From positions 1-64,000 of the IMG/VR virus record IMGVR_UViG_3300025913_000022: a stretch of 64,000 nucleotides of DNA. One strand, 5' to 3'. A model generated the notes under the pieces. It was not told the origin of the DNA, made no database searches, and was given only the letters and a program-made list of their open reading frames with translations. Made by a program: the position numbers and the translations under genes. The first letter of the stretch is position 1. Every line of letters begins with the position of its first letter. The DNA is from a virus. Positions 1 through 6,587 of this stretch are shown in pieces.

Positions 1-73
1 ATACTACTTTCAGAGGCTTTATGTTAATGTTTTTGAATATTGATATGATGTAAACAGTACAAATATACAAAAT

Positions 74-283
74 TTACGTTATAAATTGTTCAAGTCGTAA
101 ATCTTCTATCAAATCATGGAAATCAACTATTCCATCGCTGCCCGGCACTTTGTCCTCCTTTCGCAGCTTACCGGAGTTAAGGTCAGTTATCCAGTCAGCG
201 AGGTTATCAATTGATTTATCTCTCCACTTCGGATAGGTCTGCCTTAACTTGGTTTTAAGTGTTTCTTTTTCTGTTTCACTCAT
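74..283 (-). CDS. Small hypothetical protein (69 aa)
   Basis: Not recognised. A charged, soluble 69-aa protein with the segment TYPKWRDKSIDNLADWITDL and no membrane segment or Cys pair. Its start codon overlaps the stop of the upstream gene (280..714) in an ATGA-type arrangement, which supports translational coupling and that both are real. It is the last readable gene of a leftward operon in the first 1.1 kb. Confidence 0.55.
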   Translation of the reverse strand: MSETEKETLKTKLRQTYPKWRDKSIDNLADWITDLNSGKLRKEDKVPGSDGIVDFHDLIEDLRLEQFIT

Positions 284-714
284 ACTATTTGAGGTCTTGT
301 GTTATGTAAACGAATAGTTAATTCCTCGTAAGCATCCTCATCTCCCAATTGAATAGACCCTGCCTCTACAAACTCATCATATTCTTCTTGTTCTCTATCA
401 CCATCTGGTGATTCAAGGAAATAGCGAATTTTTATGTAAGCATGCATATCTTCCATGGAATCCAAATCGTTTTGATTGAATTCTATTTGTCCATTCTCAT
501 CGTGCCCGTGACGCGTCGTTAACATATCACAGAGAGTACTGTATAACTGTTCATTTATTTGTCGCAAAGTTTTTGGTTTCTCTATGTTTAAGATATATTC
601 ATCCAAATCTTTTAGAATTTCTTCAAGATCATTTCTTTGTTCGCTTTCTGCATCCAAAAAATTAATAACTACACGTAATGAGGCTGCTTGTTGTTTTAAA
701 TTTTCTTTTGTCAT
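280..714 (-). CDS. Acidic hypothetical protein (144 aa)
   Basis: Not recognised. The protein is strongly acidic with a helical N-terminal half (residues about 1-60, rich in Leu, Glu and Asp), and the C-terminal half keeps many Glu/Asp-Tyr clusters such as EQEEYDEFVEAG. No catalytic motif is visible. It overlaps the downstream 69-aa gene by 4 bases, so the two are probably co-translated. Acidic small proteins in early phage regions are sometimes DNA mimics or host-takeover proteins, but nothing here shows that. Confidence 0.6.
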   Translation of the reverse strand: MTKENLKQQAASLRVVINFLDAESEQRNDLEEILKDLDEYILNIEKPKTLRQINEQLYSTLCDMLTTRHGHDENGQIEFNQNDLDSMEDMHAYIKIRYFLESPDGDREQEEYDEFVEAGSIQLGDEDAYEELTIRLHNTRPQIV

Positions 715-868
715 TTGTAATAGGTTTAATAAATCCCCACTGCACCACCACAGGCTGCAGGGATTTCACGATCAAGACCGATTATTGTACTGCAGCTTTT
801 AACCTATAAGGGATCCGTTATCCTTAGCGCTTTCACTTGCCACGGATCAACAACAAGATGGATTGCTT
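715..868. other. Gene-free stretch with inverted repeats
   Basis: About 150 nt without a convincing gene. It holds two inverted repeats: AAATCCC near 740 with GGGATTT near 768, and GCTGCAG near 762 with CTGCAGC near 790. They could be a terminator or a small structured RNA between leftward genes. The reading frame crossing here on the plus strand looks like a shadow. Confidence 0.3.
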
Positions 869-964
869 TTATTTACAGGTCATTGCTGTACCTATAACTG
901 TTAATACTAATACTAAAATTAAGCACCCAGTAATAAATCGGAATTCGTTTTTATTTAGTACCAT
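869..964 (-). CDS. Putative 31-aa membrane peptide
   Basis: Very short frame that starts at an ATG inside the 3' end of the upstream gene (951..1100) and ends with TAA. It encodes a hydrophobic stretch (ITGCLILVLVLTVIGTAM), enough for one membrane helix. Similar tiny membrane genes occur elsewhere in this window (6019, 10334, 10466), which makes it more believable, but there is no homology to support it. Confidence 0.35.
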   Translation of the reverse strand: MVLNKNEFRFITGCLILVLVLTVIGTAMTCK

Positions 965-1100
965 CTTTTTTCTTTTTGCGTTTTTCGAAAATCATTACGG
1001 CTTGACGTTCTTGAAAAGTTGTAGGTTTGTTTTCAAACATACGAGTTTTAATTTCTTTGATGCGTTCGTAATTCTGTTTTTGTTCAACTTTCTTTTTCAT
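951..1100 (-). CDS. Small basic hypothetical protein (49 aa)
   Basis: Clean ATG-TAA frame with a very Lys/Arg-rich product: it begins MKKKVEQKQNYERIKEIKTR and ends in a Lys run. Likely soluble and helical; nucleic-acid binding is possible from charge alone. It lies between 1122..1418 and the tiny membrane peptide on the same strand, with gaps of about 20 nt or overlaps, as expected in a compact phage operon. Function unknown. Confidence 0.5.
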   Translation of the reverse strand: MKKKVEQKQNYERIKEIKTRMFENKPTTFQERQAVMIFEKRKKKKDGTK

Positions 1101-1121
1101 ATGGGAAATAAAATTAAAAAA

Positions 1122-1418
1122 TTAATACATATCATATAAAACATAATCATCATCAGCTCTTCCACTTTTAGTTAACTCTTCAATTTCTTCAGTCAAGTTT
1201 TTTACTTCATCTTCATCAAGTTTGTGCTCTTCTTTGTTTTCAAGAATTTCTTTTAAGTATTGAAATTGTAATTCTATAATGCCTCCTCCACCATCGCCAC
1301 GTTGGTCATTGGTTTCTTCGTGATTAATTATTGCCTCTCCAAGATTTGAACTAAGGCTAAAGCATAATCCTTTTTCTGCGTAAATTATTTGTTTTACTCT
1401 ATGTGATTTGATGCTCAT
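1122..1418 (-). CDS. Hypothetical protein (98 aa)
   Basis: Not recognised. N-terminal half contains a mixed beta-type stretch (RVKQIIYAEKGLCFSLSSN); C-terminal half is a Glu/Lys-rich helix (residues about 55-90). No membrane segment. A run GDGGGG in the middle may be a flexible linker. It sits 12 nt downstream of 1431..1727 and is probably in the same leftward operon. Confidence 0.55.
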   Translation of the reverse strand: MSIKSHRVKQIIYAEKGLCFSLSSNLGEAIINHEETNDQRGDGGGGIIELQFQYLKEILENKEEHKLDEDEVKNLTEEIEELTKSGRADDDYVLYDMY

Positions 1419-1430
1419 GATGGTTTGTTT

Positions 1431-1727
1431 TTAATCGTTAATAAATTGATTTTCGTTTTCCCAAGGTTTTTCAGTTATAAAATAACCTAGTCTATTTACA
1501 AAATGAAATCCTGCTATTATTTGAAGATGTATGCCTTCTCCATTTATAACAGTCCATATGTTTCCTTGCTTATGCTGTTTTACTTTTTCAAGATCCTTTC
1601 CATGTGTGTCAAACATGCAACCATCATAACCGCTGCCTTTAGTCACTTCATTTTTGATGGGCTTATAAATTTCAAAAAAATTATCCATTGAGATTTCTAA
1701 TGGATTAATGTTGGTTTCTTTTTTCAT
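1431..1727 (-). CDS. Hypothetical protein (98 aa)
   Basis: Not recognised. Composition is that of a small globular protein with aromatic residues in the C-terminal half (IIAGFHFVNRLGYFITEKPW). It starts with ATG about 20 nt after the tRNA-like gene at 1747..1823, so it may be expressed from a transcript that also carries that RNA. No motif tells its role. Confidence 0.55.
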   Translation of the reverse strand: MKKETNINPLEISMDNFFEIYKPIKNEVTKGSGYDGCMFDTHGKDLEKVKQHKQGNIWTVINGEGIHLQIIAGFHFVNRLGYFITEKPWENENQFIND

Positions 1728-1746
1728 GTGATGGTTTATTAGTTTG

Positions 1747-1823
1747 TGTATAAGACGAGACTCGAACTCGTACCCCTGAGTAATATTTCTATTATAATGC
1801 TATACCAGTTTAGCTACTTACAC
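1747..1823 (-). tRNA. tRNA-like gene, isotype uncertain
   Basis: On the minus strand a 7-bp acceptor stem forms (GTGTAAG with CTTATAC, one wobble). Also present are a D-arm (GCTA/TAGC around AACTGGTA) and a perfect T-arm (ACGAG TTCGAGT CTCGT). The stretch between D-arm and T-stem is 27 nt instead of 23. The best anticodon arm (TTATA/TATTA, one mismatch) would give loop ATAGAAA and the improbable anticodon AGA. CCA is not encoded. It is a degenerate or unusual tRNA lying apart from the main array. Confidence 0.6.
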
Positions 1824-1824
1824 A

Positions 1825-1860
1825 AATAAAAAACTCCCTATTTAAAGAGAGTTTTTTAGC
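1825..1860 (-). terminator. Rho-independent terminator
   Basis: On the minus strand ACTCTC...GGGAGT forms a hairpin followed by a T run just before the tRNA-like gene. It would end transcription from 1906..2091. Confidence 0.5.
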
Positions 1861-1905
1861 AAATTTATTTCGATCTATATATTCTATTGTAGACTGATGT
1901 GCGGG

Positions 1906-2091
1906 CTAAGCATCCGCGCGATACAACGTAAAGGTTCCACGGCAATTTCGGTGAAACAATGTATGATGTTCATGACGGTAATGCGATTGCAGTCTACCAA
2001 TCCACTCCGTCCGGGTTGTCTTCAAAATAATTACCCAATATACCGGAAGTATAAAGGCAGCTATTAAGAAGAATATTGTTGGTTGGTTCAT
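1906..2091 (-). CDS. Small membrane-anchored protein (61 aa)
   Basis: Residues about 7-24 (FFLIAAFILPVYWVII) form one hydrophobic helix at the N-terminus. A basic, His-rich tail follows (RLQSHYRHEHHTLFHRN), which by the positive-inside rule should be cytoplasmic. Clean ATG start; a terminator follows at 1825-1860. No family recognised. Confidence 0.45.
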   Translation of the reverse strand: MNQPTIFFLIAAFILPVYWVIILKTTRTEWIGRLQSHYRHEHHTLFHRNCRGTFTLYRADA

Positions 2092-2140
2092 AAAGAAACA
2101 AAGTTAGTTAAATTATTTTTAATTAAAAAAATGGAAGCTT

Positions 2141-2206
2141 ACAGGTAGGATACGCGTGATCGGGCGACCCTCTACTGGCGATGTCAAGATATTATCTCAA
2201 ACCTGT
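2141..2206 (-). ncRNA. Candidate small structured RNA
   Basis: On the minus strand the ends ACAGGT and ACCTGT pair exactly. Inside are a hairpin (AGAT/ATCT) and GAT CACGCGT ATC, which resembles a T-arm in position. At 66 nt it could be a mini tRNA-like relic or an sRNA; a T-rich stretch follows. No coding gene covers 2100-2270. Confidence 0.25.
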
Positions 2207-2270
2207 CTTTTTTGCTGTGCCTTCGCTCCATGTTTTTAGTGACTGTTTTGGTGTCGGTTAATTCTCCTGA

Positions 2271-2393
2271 TTACTTAGTTTGAAACATAACAAACCCTAC
2301 ATTGGGAACGTATCTCATTGTAGATGATTTAGAAGCCCAAGCAGCATAATCCAATTTACCTTTAAATAATTTGTACAAAGCGATGAAAATCAT
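2271..2393 (-). CDS. Small hypothetical protein (40 aa)
   Basis: Short ATG-TAA frame encoding a basic, partly hydrophobic peptide (begins MIFIALYKLFKGKLDYAAWA). It fills the space between 2417..2608 and the structured stretch at 2141-2206, on the same strand as its neighbours. No motif is recognised; the main support is position and strand. Confidence 0.35.
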   Translation of the reverse strand: MIFIALYKLFKGKLDYAAWASKSSTMRYVPNVGFVMFQTK

Positions 2394-2416
2394 GGTTTGG
2401 GGGTTTTAAGTTAATG

Positions 2417-2608
2417 TTAGTTATATTTATGTGGATTATTAGGCACCACAATTAAATCCTTTGTAGCCTGTAATGTAAGGTTAAATTTGTTACTTATTTC
2501 TTCAATTGAGTGTACAGTGTCGGTTTCAAAGTCGATGCCTTGAATTTCTCCTCGGATGACGTATCTACCTTTCGATTTAACTAATGCAGTTATTTTAAAT
2601 CCTTTCAT
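2417..2608 (-). CDS. Hypothetical protein (63 aa)
   Basis: Small protein with a predicted mixed alpha/beta character: a beta-rich N-terminus (FKITALVKSKGRYVIRGEI) and a short helix (IEEISNKFNLTLQATKDLI). Its ATG overlaps the end of 2605..2826 by 4 nt, so translation is likely coupled. Function unknown. Confidence 0.5.
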   Translation of the reverse strand: MKGFKITALVKSKGRYVIRGEIQGIDFETDTVHSIEEISNKFNLTLQATKDLIVVPNNPHKYN

Positions 2609-2826
2609 TTCCGTGGCTTTAATTGATGAATATATAGGGCATCGTCGCTAGGGGATTGATATATCAAAACTGTGTCCGGTTTATCCGGTTCATCGGATAC
2701 CCAACACATAAACTCTTCAGGAAGATAAAGCGTCGGTTGATTCTCCTGCTTCTGACGTTTTTTACCAGCTTCGAATCCACCAATCCATAGGCAGATCATT
2801 GCGAAAATTAATAGTAGAATTCTCAT
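2605..2826 (-). CDS. Membrane-anchored hypothetical protein (73 aa)
   Basis: N-terminal hydrophobic segment (residues about 2-18, RILLLIFAMICLWIGGFEAG) followed by basic residues and an acidic soluble domain. This suggests a signal-anchor protein with one membrane pass. It overlaps 2823..3134 upstream and 2417..2608 downstream by 4 nt each, a three-gene coupled operon. No homologue recognised. Confidence 0.5.
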   Translation of the reverse strand: MRILLLIFAMICLWIGGFEAGKKRQKQENQPTLYLPEEFMCWVSDEPDKPDTVLIYQSPSDDALYIHQLKPRK

Positions 2827-3134
2827 ATGTTTATTGCTTTTTGAATGGCATAATTGCCGTAATTAACTAGGACATCTGATATTTTTTGAGGATCTCCCTC
2901 CTCGATTGCAGATTTTAACATTTGGAGAGCTTGTATCATTCTAGGGGCAGCAGCGATTAGTGCTGCGTTAGCTTTAGCCTCTTTAATACACTCTGGGTGT
3001 ATGCTGAGTCCATTTGAGGGTAGGCTACAAATGTGGTCGGTTATATATCCTGAATCGTCCTTTGATACTACTTCTATAGTTTCAATATTGGACTCTCCAA
3101 TTTCCCAGTTACCGGAAGTGAATAATGTTTTCAT
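2823..3134 (-). CDS. Phage hypothetical protein with EANAALIAAAPRM-type motif (103 aa)
   Basis: The segment KEAKANAALIAAAPRMIQAL (about residues 53-72) matches a motif common in small phage and prophage proteins of unknown function, where it follows a short beta-rich N-terminal domain. The C-terminal helix is amphipathic. First gene of a coupled trio with 2605 and 2417. Role unknown; the motif supports a genuine gene. Confidence 0.6.
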   Translation of the reverse strand: MKTLFTSGNWEIGESNIETIEVVSKDDSGYITDHICSLPSNGLSIHPECIKEAKANAALIAAAPRMIQALQMLKSAIEEGDPQKISDVLVNYGNYAIQKAINI

Positions 3135-3715
3135 GTGTGATGGGTTTAAGTAGTGATAGATTCCGAAATGTGTCCTTAGTTGTTTTGAATTGTTTCTAAG
3201 TTAGGGGCTTTAAATGTTAAAATCTGAGGCAATAGTAAGCGGTCGGATTCTCCTGATAGCTCTCTTTAGTTATATAGTGTTATAAGAGCTAGTATATAGG
3301 TTACAACCCTTCCCTAAAGTTTAGAGATTCAGTTGTATGTTTCACCTGTGCCCTCAATTGTATTAAGCTAGGGGCTTTTTACATTATGTTAAATAGGTCA
3401 ATGTCTACCTACCACCTTGATTTACAATAACATATAAAACAATTTCCCCCTATTTTAATTAATTATTATGTTAAATAGAAAACTTTCTTGCCCGAAAACA
3501 AAGGAAAGTCTACTTAACATAATGTAGGAAGAGCTTAAAATCAATAAGTTATAAGACAATTTGATAGAACTAGGGGGTGAGTGAATAAGAAAGAGAGAAG
3601 GATAACCAAAGTTGATAGAGGTGAGGGAACATTAAAAACAGAGAAGGATAAAATCATTTAAAGATTTAAAGGGAACAATGAAAAAGATTCAATATCAATT
3701 CGTTAGAAAGAAAAA
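3135..3715. other. 580-nt non-coding region rich in repeats
   Basis: No convincing gene on either strand. It contains ATTATGTTAAATAG at 3383-3396 and again at 3465-3478, plus an inverted near-copy at 3510-3523. The last two build a long hairpin. One copy of a dispersed AGGGGTGAGTGA-type repeat lies at 3572. Such a spot could hold a replication origin, a regulatory RNA or a control region for the flanking leftward genes; the sequence does not decide. Confidence 0.4.
3465..3523. repeat. Long imperfect inverted repeat
   Basis: Left arm 3465-3487 (ATTATGTTAAATAG then AAAACTTTC) pairs with right arm 3504-3523 (GAAAGTCTACTTAACATAAT), leaving a loop of about 16 nt. The arm core is repeated a third time at 3383-3396 in direct orientation. 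Confidence 0.6.
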
Positions 3716-3735
3716 CTGGGGGTTGTTGCCCCCAG
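3716..3735. repeat. Perfect GC-rich hairpin
   Basis: CTGGGGG and CCCCCAG pair perfectly around TTGTTG. Very GC-rich for this genome; no T-run follows directly. It may act with the adjacent terminator at 3765-3790. Confidence 0.5.
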
Positions 3736-3764
3736 CTCTCATAATAAAGTAAGCGGTATCAATT

Positions 3765-3790
3765 AAGTAAAAGCCCCCAGACTCGGGGGC
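3765..3790 (-). terminator. Terminator after 3811..4173
   Basis: On the minus strand GCCCCC, loop GAGTCT and GGGGGC are followed by TTTTAC, 20 nt after the stop of the 120-aa gene. Confidence 0.7.
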
Positions 3791-3810
3791 ACGCTGTTTC
3801 ATCCAAGGGA

Positions 3811-4173
3811 CTACTGTGCATTTACAGCAGGCAAGTCTTTCATGTTGACCTTACCTCCAATTAAAATCTCCGCGGTTTCTCTACCGTGCTGCTCCACAAG
3901 TGATTGAATCTGAGCAGCTACTGTATCGTCTACCACGAAGGTCAGCTTGTTGTCTTTGTCTTTAGCTTCACGTAACTCTGCTGTTTTACCGGCAAAGCGT
4001 GGAGTAAAGTACAAGGGCTTCTTACTGTCTTTGTCCTCGATATAAAATGTTCCTTTGCTTTCTTTGTACGCTTTAAGTGTGGCTTCGTCGCCAATAACTT
4101 CATATACAAATACTAATGTACCAGTAACGCGTTTACGATACTGTCTTACGAAAATGATTCCTAACTTTTTCAT
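3811..4173 (-). CDS. Hypothetical protein (120 aa)
   Basis: Not recognised. The first half is beta-rich (LGIIFVRQYRKRVTGTLVFV); the second half has Lys/Asp-rich stretches and a helix before the C-terminus (AAQIQSLVEQHGRETAEILI). It stands alone between a repeat-bearing control region (copy at 4223) and its own terminator at 3765-3790, so it is probably monocistronic and well expressed. Composition would fit a small nucleic-acid-associated protein, but no motif proves it. Confidence 0.6.
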   Translation of the reverse strand: MKKLGIIFVRQYRKRVTGTLVFVYEVIGDEATLKAYKESKGTFYIEDKDSKKPLYFTPRFAGKTAELREAKDKDNKLTFVVDDTVAAQIQSLVEQHGRETAEILIGGKVNMKDLPAVNAQ

Positions 4174-4403
4174 GGTGGATTTTGTTTAGATTGTTTATAT
4201 TTATAATTATTTGGTTGCAATTAGGGGTGAGTGAATGGATTTGAGCGAGGGGTAATCGATACTAATTGAGTATTCGTCGAAGAATAGTATAGTAAAACAC
4301 GGGGTTTTATAGCACTTATACTCAATTCGTCGAAATCAGATAAGCAGGACAGCACCCCTTCGAGGGCACTGCCGGCTAACCTGTTTCCCATCACAAGGAA
4401 ATA
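4174..4403. other. Control region with repeat and inverted repeat
   Basis: No gene seen. It contains repeat copy two (4223-4237), an exact 10-bp inverted repeat AATTGAGTAT (4264-4273) with ATACTCAATT (4318-4327), and two TCGTCGAA direct repeats next to it. The palindromic arms could be an operator or an RNA hairpin. Confidence 0.35.
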
Positions 4404-4631
4404 TTATCTGCTTTGCTGTCTGTAATGCATAGCATTGTCATGCTTGTGCTTATTCTCAGACCATAAAGCTCTCCATACCGATAGTAGGATTATATCTCCA
4501 ATCGTTCCGATGCCTCCCCAGTTTAAGAGATGATCGTTATGGTTTACGGAACCGAACACTATGCTCAGTACTCCGATTAATGTGATTACGATGGCACCAA
4601 TAAGTGTCATAATGTGAAGACTTGTTTTCAT
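4404..4631 (-). CDS. Membrane protein with two helices (75 aa)
   Basis: From the ATG at 4631 the product is about 75 aa with two hydrophobic segments (HIMTLIGAIVITLIGVLSIV and IGDIILLSVWRAL) and a charged, His-rich end. A longer frame upstream would run through the structured region at 4645-4812, so the later ATG is preferred. Holin-like topology is possible, but lysis genes sit near 22-24 kb, so the role is open. Confidence 0.5.
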   Translation of the reverse strand: MKTSLHIMTLIGAIVITLIGVLSIVFGSVNHNDHLLNWGGIGTIGDIILLSVWRALWSENKHKHDNAMHYRQQSR

Positions 4632-4644
4632 GTGATGTGATTTT

Positions 4645-4812
4645 AAATTGTTAAAAATAACGGGCTTGACGTACCCGCTGTGTCCCTCCTGACAGGGAAC
4701 GAATGGCAACTCCTACATTGAACCATTAAGGTTGGGAGGCTTGTAGCTGTACACGCTACCCTGTGCGAGGAACTAAATCCCAAGTACACTATATTCTTGT
4801 GCCTCCCAATTT
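4645..4812 (-). ncRNA. Candidate structured RNA between two genes
   Basis: No gene, but dense pairing. TTGGGAGGC near 4731 pairs with GCCTCCCAA near 4803. GTAGC/GCTAC forms an inner hairpin, TCCCT/AGGGA another, and CGGG/CCCG near 4655-4672 a last one, followed on the minus strand by a T-rich tract. This is what a leftward small RNA with its own terminator, or a long 5' leader, would look like. Confidence 0.35.
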
Positions 4813-4813
4813 G

Positions 4814-5029
4814 TTAAGTCTCAGCTACCTTAACCATACCTTCGTTGGTAAGTTTAAATAGTATGCCGTTCACCATGTCCTTGAACATGTTGGGCTCGGT
4901 TTCTTTTAGAATAAGTTCAGGTGCTGCTTCCCGTGGGCTATACACTTGTGCTACTCTTTTTGTTTTGTTACTGTCTTTGCGGATGCTCACTATCTTTAGT
5001 GCGCCTTCCAATAATAGTTTTGTAATCAT
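4814..5029 (-). CDS. Hypothetical protein (71 aa)
   Basis: Not recognised. Basic N-terminal part (KIVSIRKDSNKTKRVAQVY), acidic middle, and a C-terminal segment NEGMVKVAET. ATG start at 5029 with repeat copy three (5063-5074) about 35 nt upstream, matching the arrangement before 3811..4173. The two genes may therefore be co-regulated. Confidence 0.5.
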   Translation of the reverse strand: MITKLLLEGALKIVSIRKDSNKTKRVAQVYSPREAAPELILKETEPNMFKDMVNGILFKLTNEGMVKVAET

Positions 5030-5074
5030 GTGATGGGTTTTAATTTATATTTAGATGAGATAAGGGGTGAGTGA

Positions 5075-5436
5075 GCTGGGTTGGCGAGGGGCTAAAGGGT
5101 ACTATACAATGAAGTAGAACAGGTGCTTTATAATCTCTCGCTGTATCCTTAGCGATCAATCAACCGTAAGTCACAGGACCTGACCCACCTATTCTCGTTT
5201 CTTTCCCCCGGTTAAGAGATTTTCTCTGGCAAAAAAAAGAAGGCTCTTTTAAACTTTCTCCTAATACACAGGATTTTACTTTTAGATTGATAGGGGGTGA
5301 GTCCAATTCCCATCGTGTGCCGGGGGTCTTGAGGGGGGAGGTAACGACAGCCCCTAGTCCATACAACTTTTTAAAACCCAAAAAAATTGGGGGGTATATT
5401 TTTATTTTAAAAAAGTAATTAAGAAAGATTATTAAT
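5075..5436. other. 360-nt stretch without a confident gene
   Basis: Separates leftward genes from the rightward early block. It contains the second half of repeat copy three, repeat copy four (5292) and A/T-rich promoter sequence. A 73-codon leftward frame (5160..5381) crosses it but runs through the repeat and has unusual composition, so it is not called. Confidence 0.3.
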
Positions 5437-5444
5437 TATATTTG
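5437..5444 (+). promoter_or_regulatory. Bacteroidetes-type -7 box TATATTTG
   Basis: TATATTTG fits TAnnTTTG and ends 4 nt before the ATG at 5449, so the transcript would be nearly leaderless. No clear TTTG is found at -33. Confidence 0.5.
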
Positions 5445-5448
5445 TGGA

Positions 5449-5745
5449 ATGCAAAAAGGAAGTTTAGTAAAAACAGTTGAGTGTTTTGAAGATGTTAGAA
5501 AAGTATGGGGATTAAATTATCCGGTGAAAGGAGAAATTCTTACAATAAGAGATATTTATCAACATCCAAATAAAGACATGACAAAACTAGGAATTGTTTT
5601 ATTATTGTTTGAAGAAAAACCAACTTTAGTAGGTATTTGTGATAAGCAAGCAAATGGAAAAGTAAATTTTATCGAAGTGCTGCCACCTATAAATTTAGAA
5701 AAAGAATTAGAAATAAACGTATGCAAACATTTATTGGAGATATAA
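5449..5745 (+). CDS. Hypothetical protein (98 aa)
   Basis: First gene of the rightward block, directly behind a TATATTTG promoter box. A small beta-rich protein: the pattern KGSLVKTVECFEDVRKVWGL then GEILTIRDIY and KLGIVLLLFEE resembles SH3- or barrel-like small phage proteins in style, without a specific match. It overlaps 5721..6035 by 25 nt. Function unknown. Confidence 0.6.
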   Translation: MQKGSLVKTVECFEDVRKVWGLNYPVKGEILTIRDIYQHPNKDMTKLGIVLLLFEEKPTLVGICDKQANGKVNFIEVLPPINLEKELEINVCKHLLEI

Positions 5746-6035
5746 TAGCGCGGTTTAATTTGTTAAAGGAAGATATAATTAAAGAAAGTCTTTTAGAACA
5801 TCATAAACTAGAACCTACAGAAGAAAATTTAAAAAGAGTAACACGAATTGTTACAGAAAATTTACCTGAGATAGAGGATTATTATTTGGATTCAAGTGAT
5901 ATAACTAACTGGGGAAATCTTGACAATAAAAAATTTGTAGCCTCTTTTAAAGTTTCATTTAAAGAATTCTCCCTACACTTAGAAGCAAACACTCCTGTTC
6001 AAAACTCAAAACATAAAAATGAAAGAATTTTTTGA
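5721..6035 (+). CDS. Hypothetical protein (104 aa)
   Basis: Helical N-terminal region (about residues 5-50, FNLLKEDIIKESLLEHHKLE), then a beta-rich part (KFVASFKVSFKEFSLHLEA). No membrane segment. It overlaps its upstream neighbour by 25 nt and the tiny membrane gene downstream by 17 nt, typical of a tightly packed phage operon. No family recognised. Confidence 0.55.
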   Translation: MQTFIGDIIARFNLLKEDIIKESLLEHHKLEPTEENLKRVTRIVTENLPEIEDYYLDSSDITNWGNLDNKKFVASFKVSFKEFSLHLEANTPVQNSKHKNERIF

Positions 6036-6141
6036 AATAATACATCAGCACCCTTTAATCGCTTTTTGTCTAGGGGTATTCATTCTTACTGCATTAGATA
6101 AAATAACAGATGCCTTAATTGTAATCTTCAAGAAAAAATAA
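6019..6141 (+). CDS. 40-aa membrane peptide
   Basis: ATG-TAA frame with one hydrophobic helix (PLIAFCLGVFILTALDKI) and a basic C-terminus (VIFKKK). The stop TAA overlaps the next ATG (TAATG), strong evidence for translational coupling and that the peptide is real. Too short for a family call; could be a small membrane regulator. Confidence 0.55.
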   Translation: MKEFFEIIHQHPLIAFCLGVFILTALDKITDALIVIFKKK

Positions 6142-6587
6142 TGGAAAAATACTACACCCCTAGGTTAGAAGACCTTCATATAGGGTTCGAGTGTGAAGAG
6201 TGGATTGAAAGTTATCCTGAAGGTTTTTGGTCTGATGTTTCGGAACCAATAGATAAAGACAAGCTTGAAAAAATTCTAGGATACTGTGAGCGAGATGAAG
6301 AATACTTAAAACAAAACTATCGAGTTAAGCATCTTGATAAAGAAGATTTTGAATCTCTTCAATGGAAATTAATTTCTGAAGAAATAAAAACTTATTCTCA
6401 CTGGTGTGTATTTAAAAAACAAGGAGTTGAAATAAGTGTTCAGCTTAAAAATGTAAATAAAAAATATCCAAATCATTTAAACTTTAGAGGAGATAATAAT
6501 ACTTTCTTCGGTAATTTTAAAATCCTAATTAGAAATAAATCAGAACTAAAAACCTTACTTAATCAACTTGAGAATGTCAGAAAATAA
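6141..6587 (+). CDS. YTP/GFE family hypothetical protein, paralogue 1 (148 aa)
   Basis: Begins KYYTPRLEDLHIGFECEEW; the next gene begins KYYTPTIEEFHIGFEYEIL, so the two are paralogues from a tandem duplication. Both also share the motif CLDKED or HLDKED followed by SLxWK in the middle. This N-terminal signature is common in small proteins of Bacteroidetes phages and prophages, but its biochemical role is not known to me. It starts in the stop codon of the 40-aa membrane gene. Confidence 0.65.
   Translation: MEKYYTPRLEDLHIGFECEEWIESYPEGFWSDVSEPIDKDKLEKILGYCERDEEYLKQNYRVKHLDKEDFESLQWKLISEEIKTYSHWCVFKKQGVEISVQLKNVNKKYPNHLNFRGDNNTFFGNFKILIRNKSELKTLLNQLENVRK

Larger units (their letters stand above)
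3572..5303. repeat. Dispersed AGGGG(G)TGAGTGA repeat, four copies
   Basis: Copies at 3572-3585, 4223-4237, 5063-5074 and a diverged one at 5292-5303. Copies two and three are followed by a second shared block (GCGAGGGG then TAA or CTAA). Those two lie 30-50 nt upstream of the starts of the leftward genes at 4173 and 5029. A shared operator or promoter-proximal element is the simplest reading. Confidence 0.5.

Noticed and set aside
837-1139. Plus-strand frame of 100 codons
   Set aside because: It lies opposite two better minus-strand frames (951..1100 and 869..964), is Phe/Leu-rich as shadows of Lys-rich genes are, and has no promoter or neighbour on that strand.
3135-3715. CRISPR or tandem-repeat array in the non-coding gap
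   Set aside because: Only three copies of one 14-nt unit, one inverted and unevenly spaced.
5160-5381. Minus-strand frame of 73 codons
   Set aside because: It runs across the dispersed repeat copy at 5292, has odd composition and no coupled neighbour; left as non-coding.
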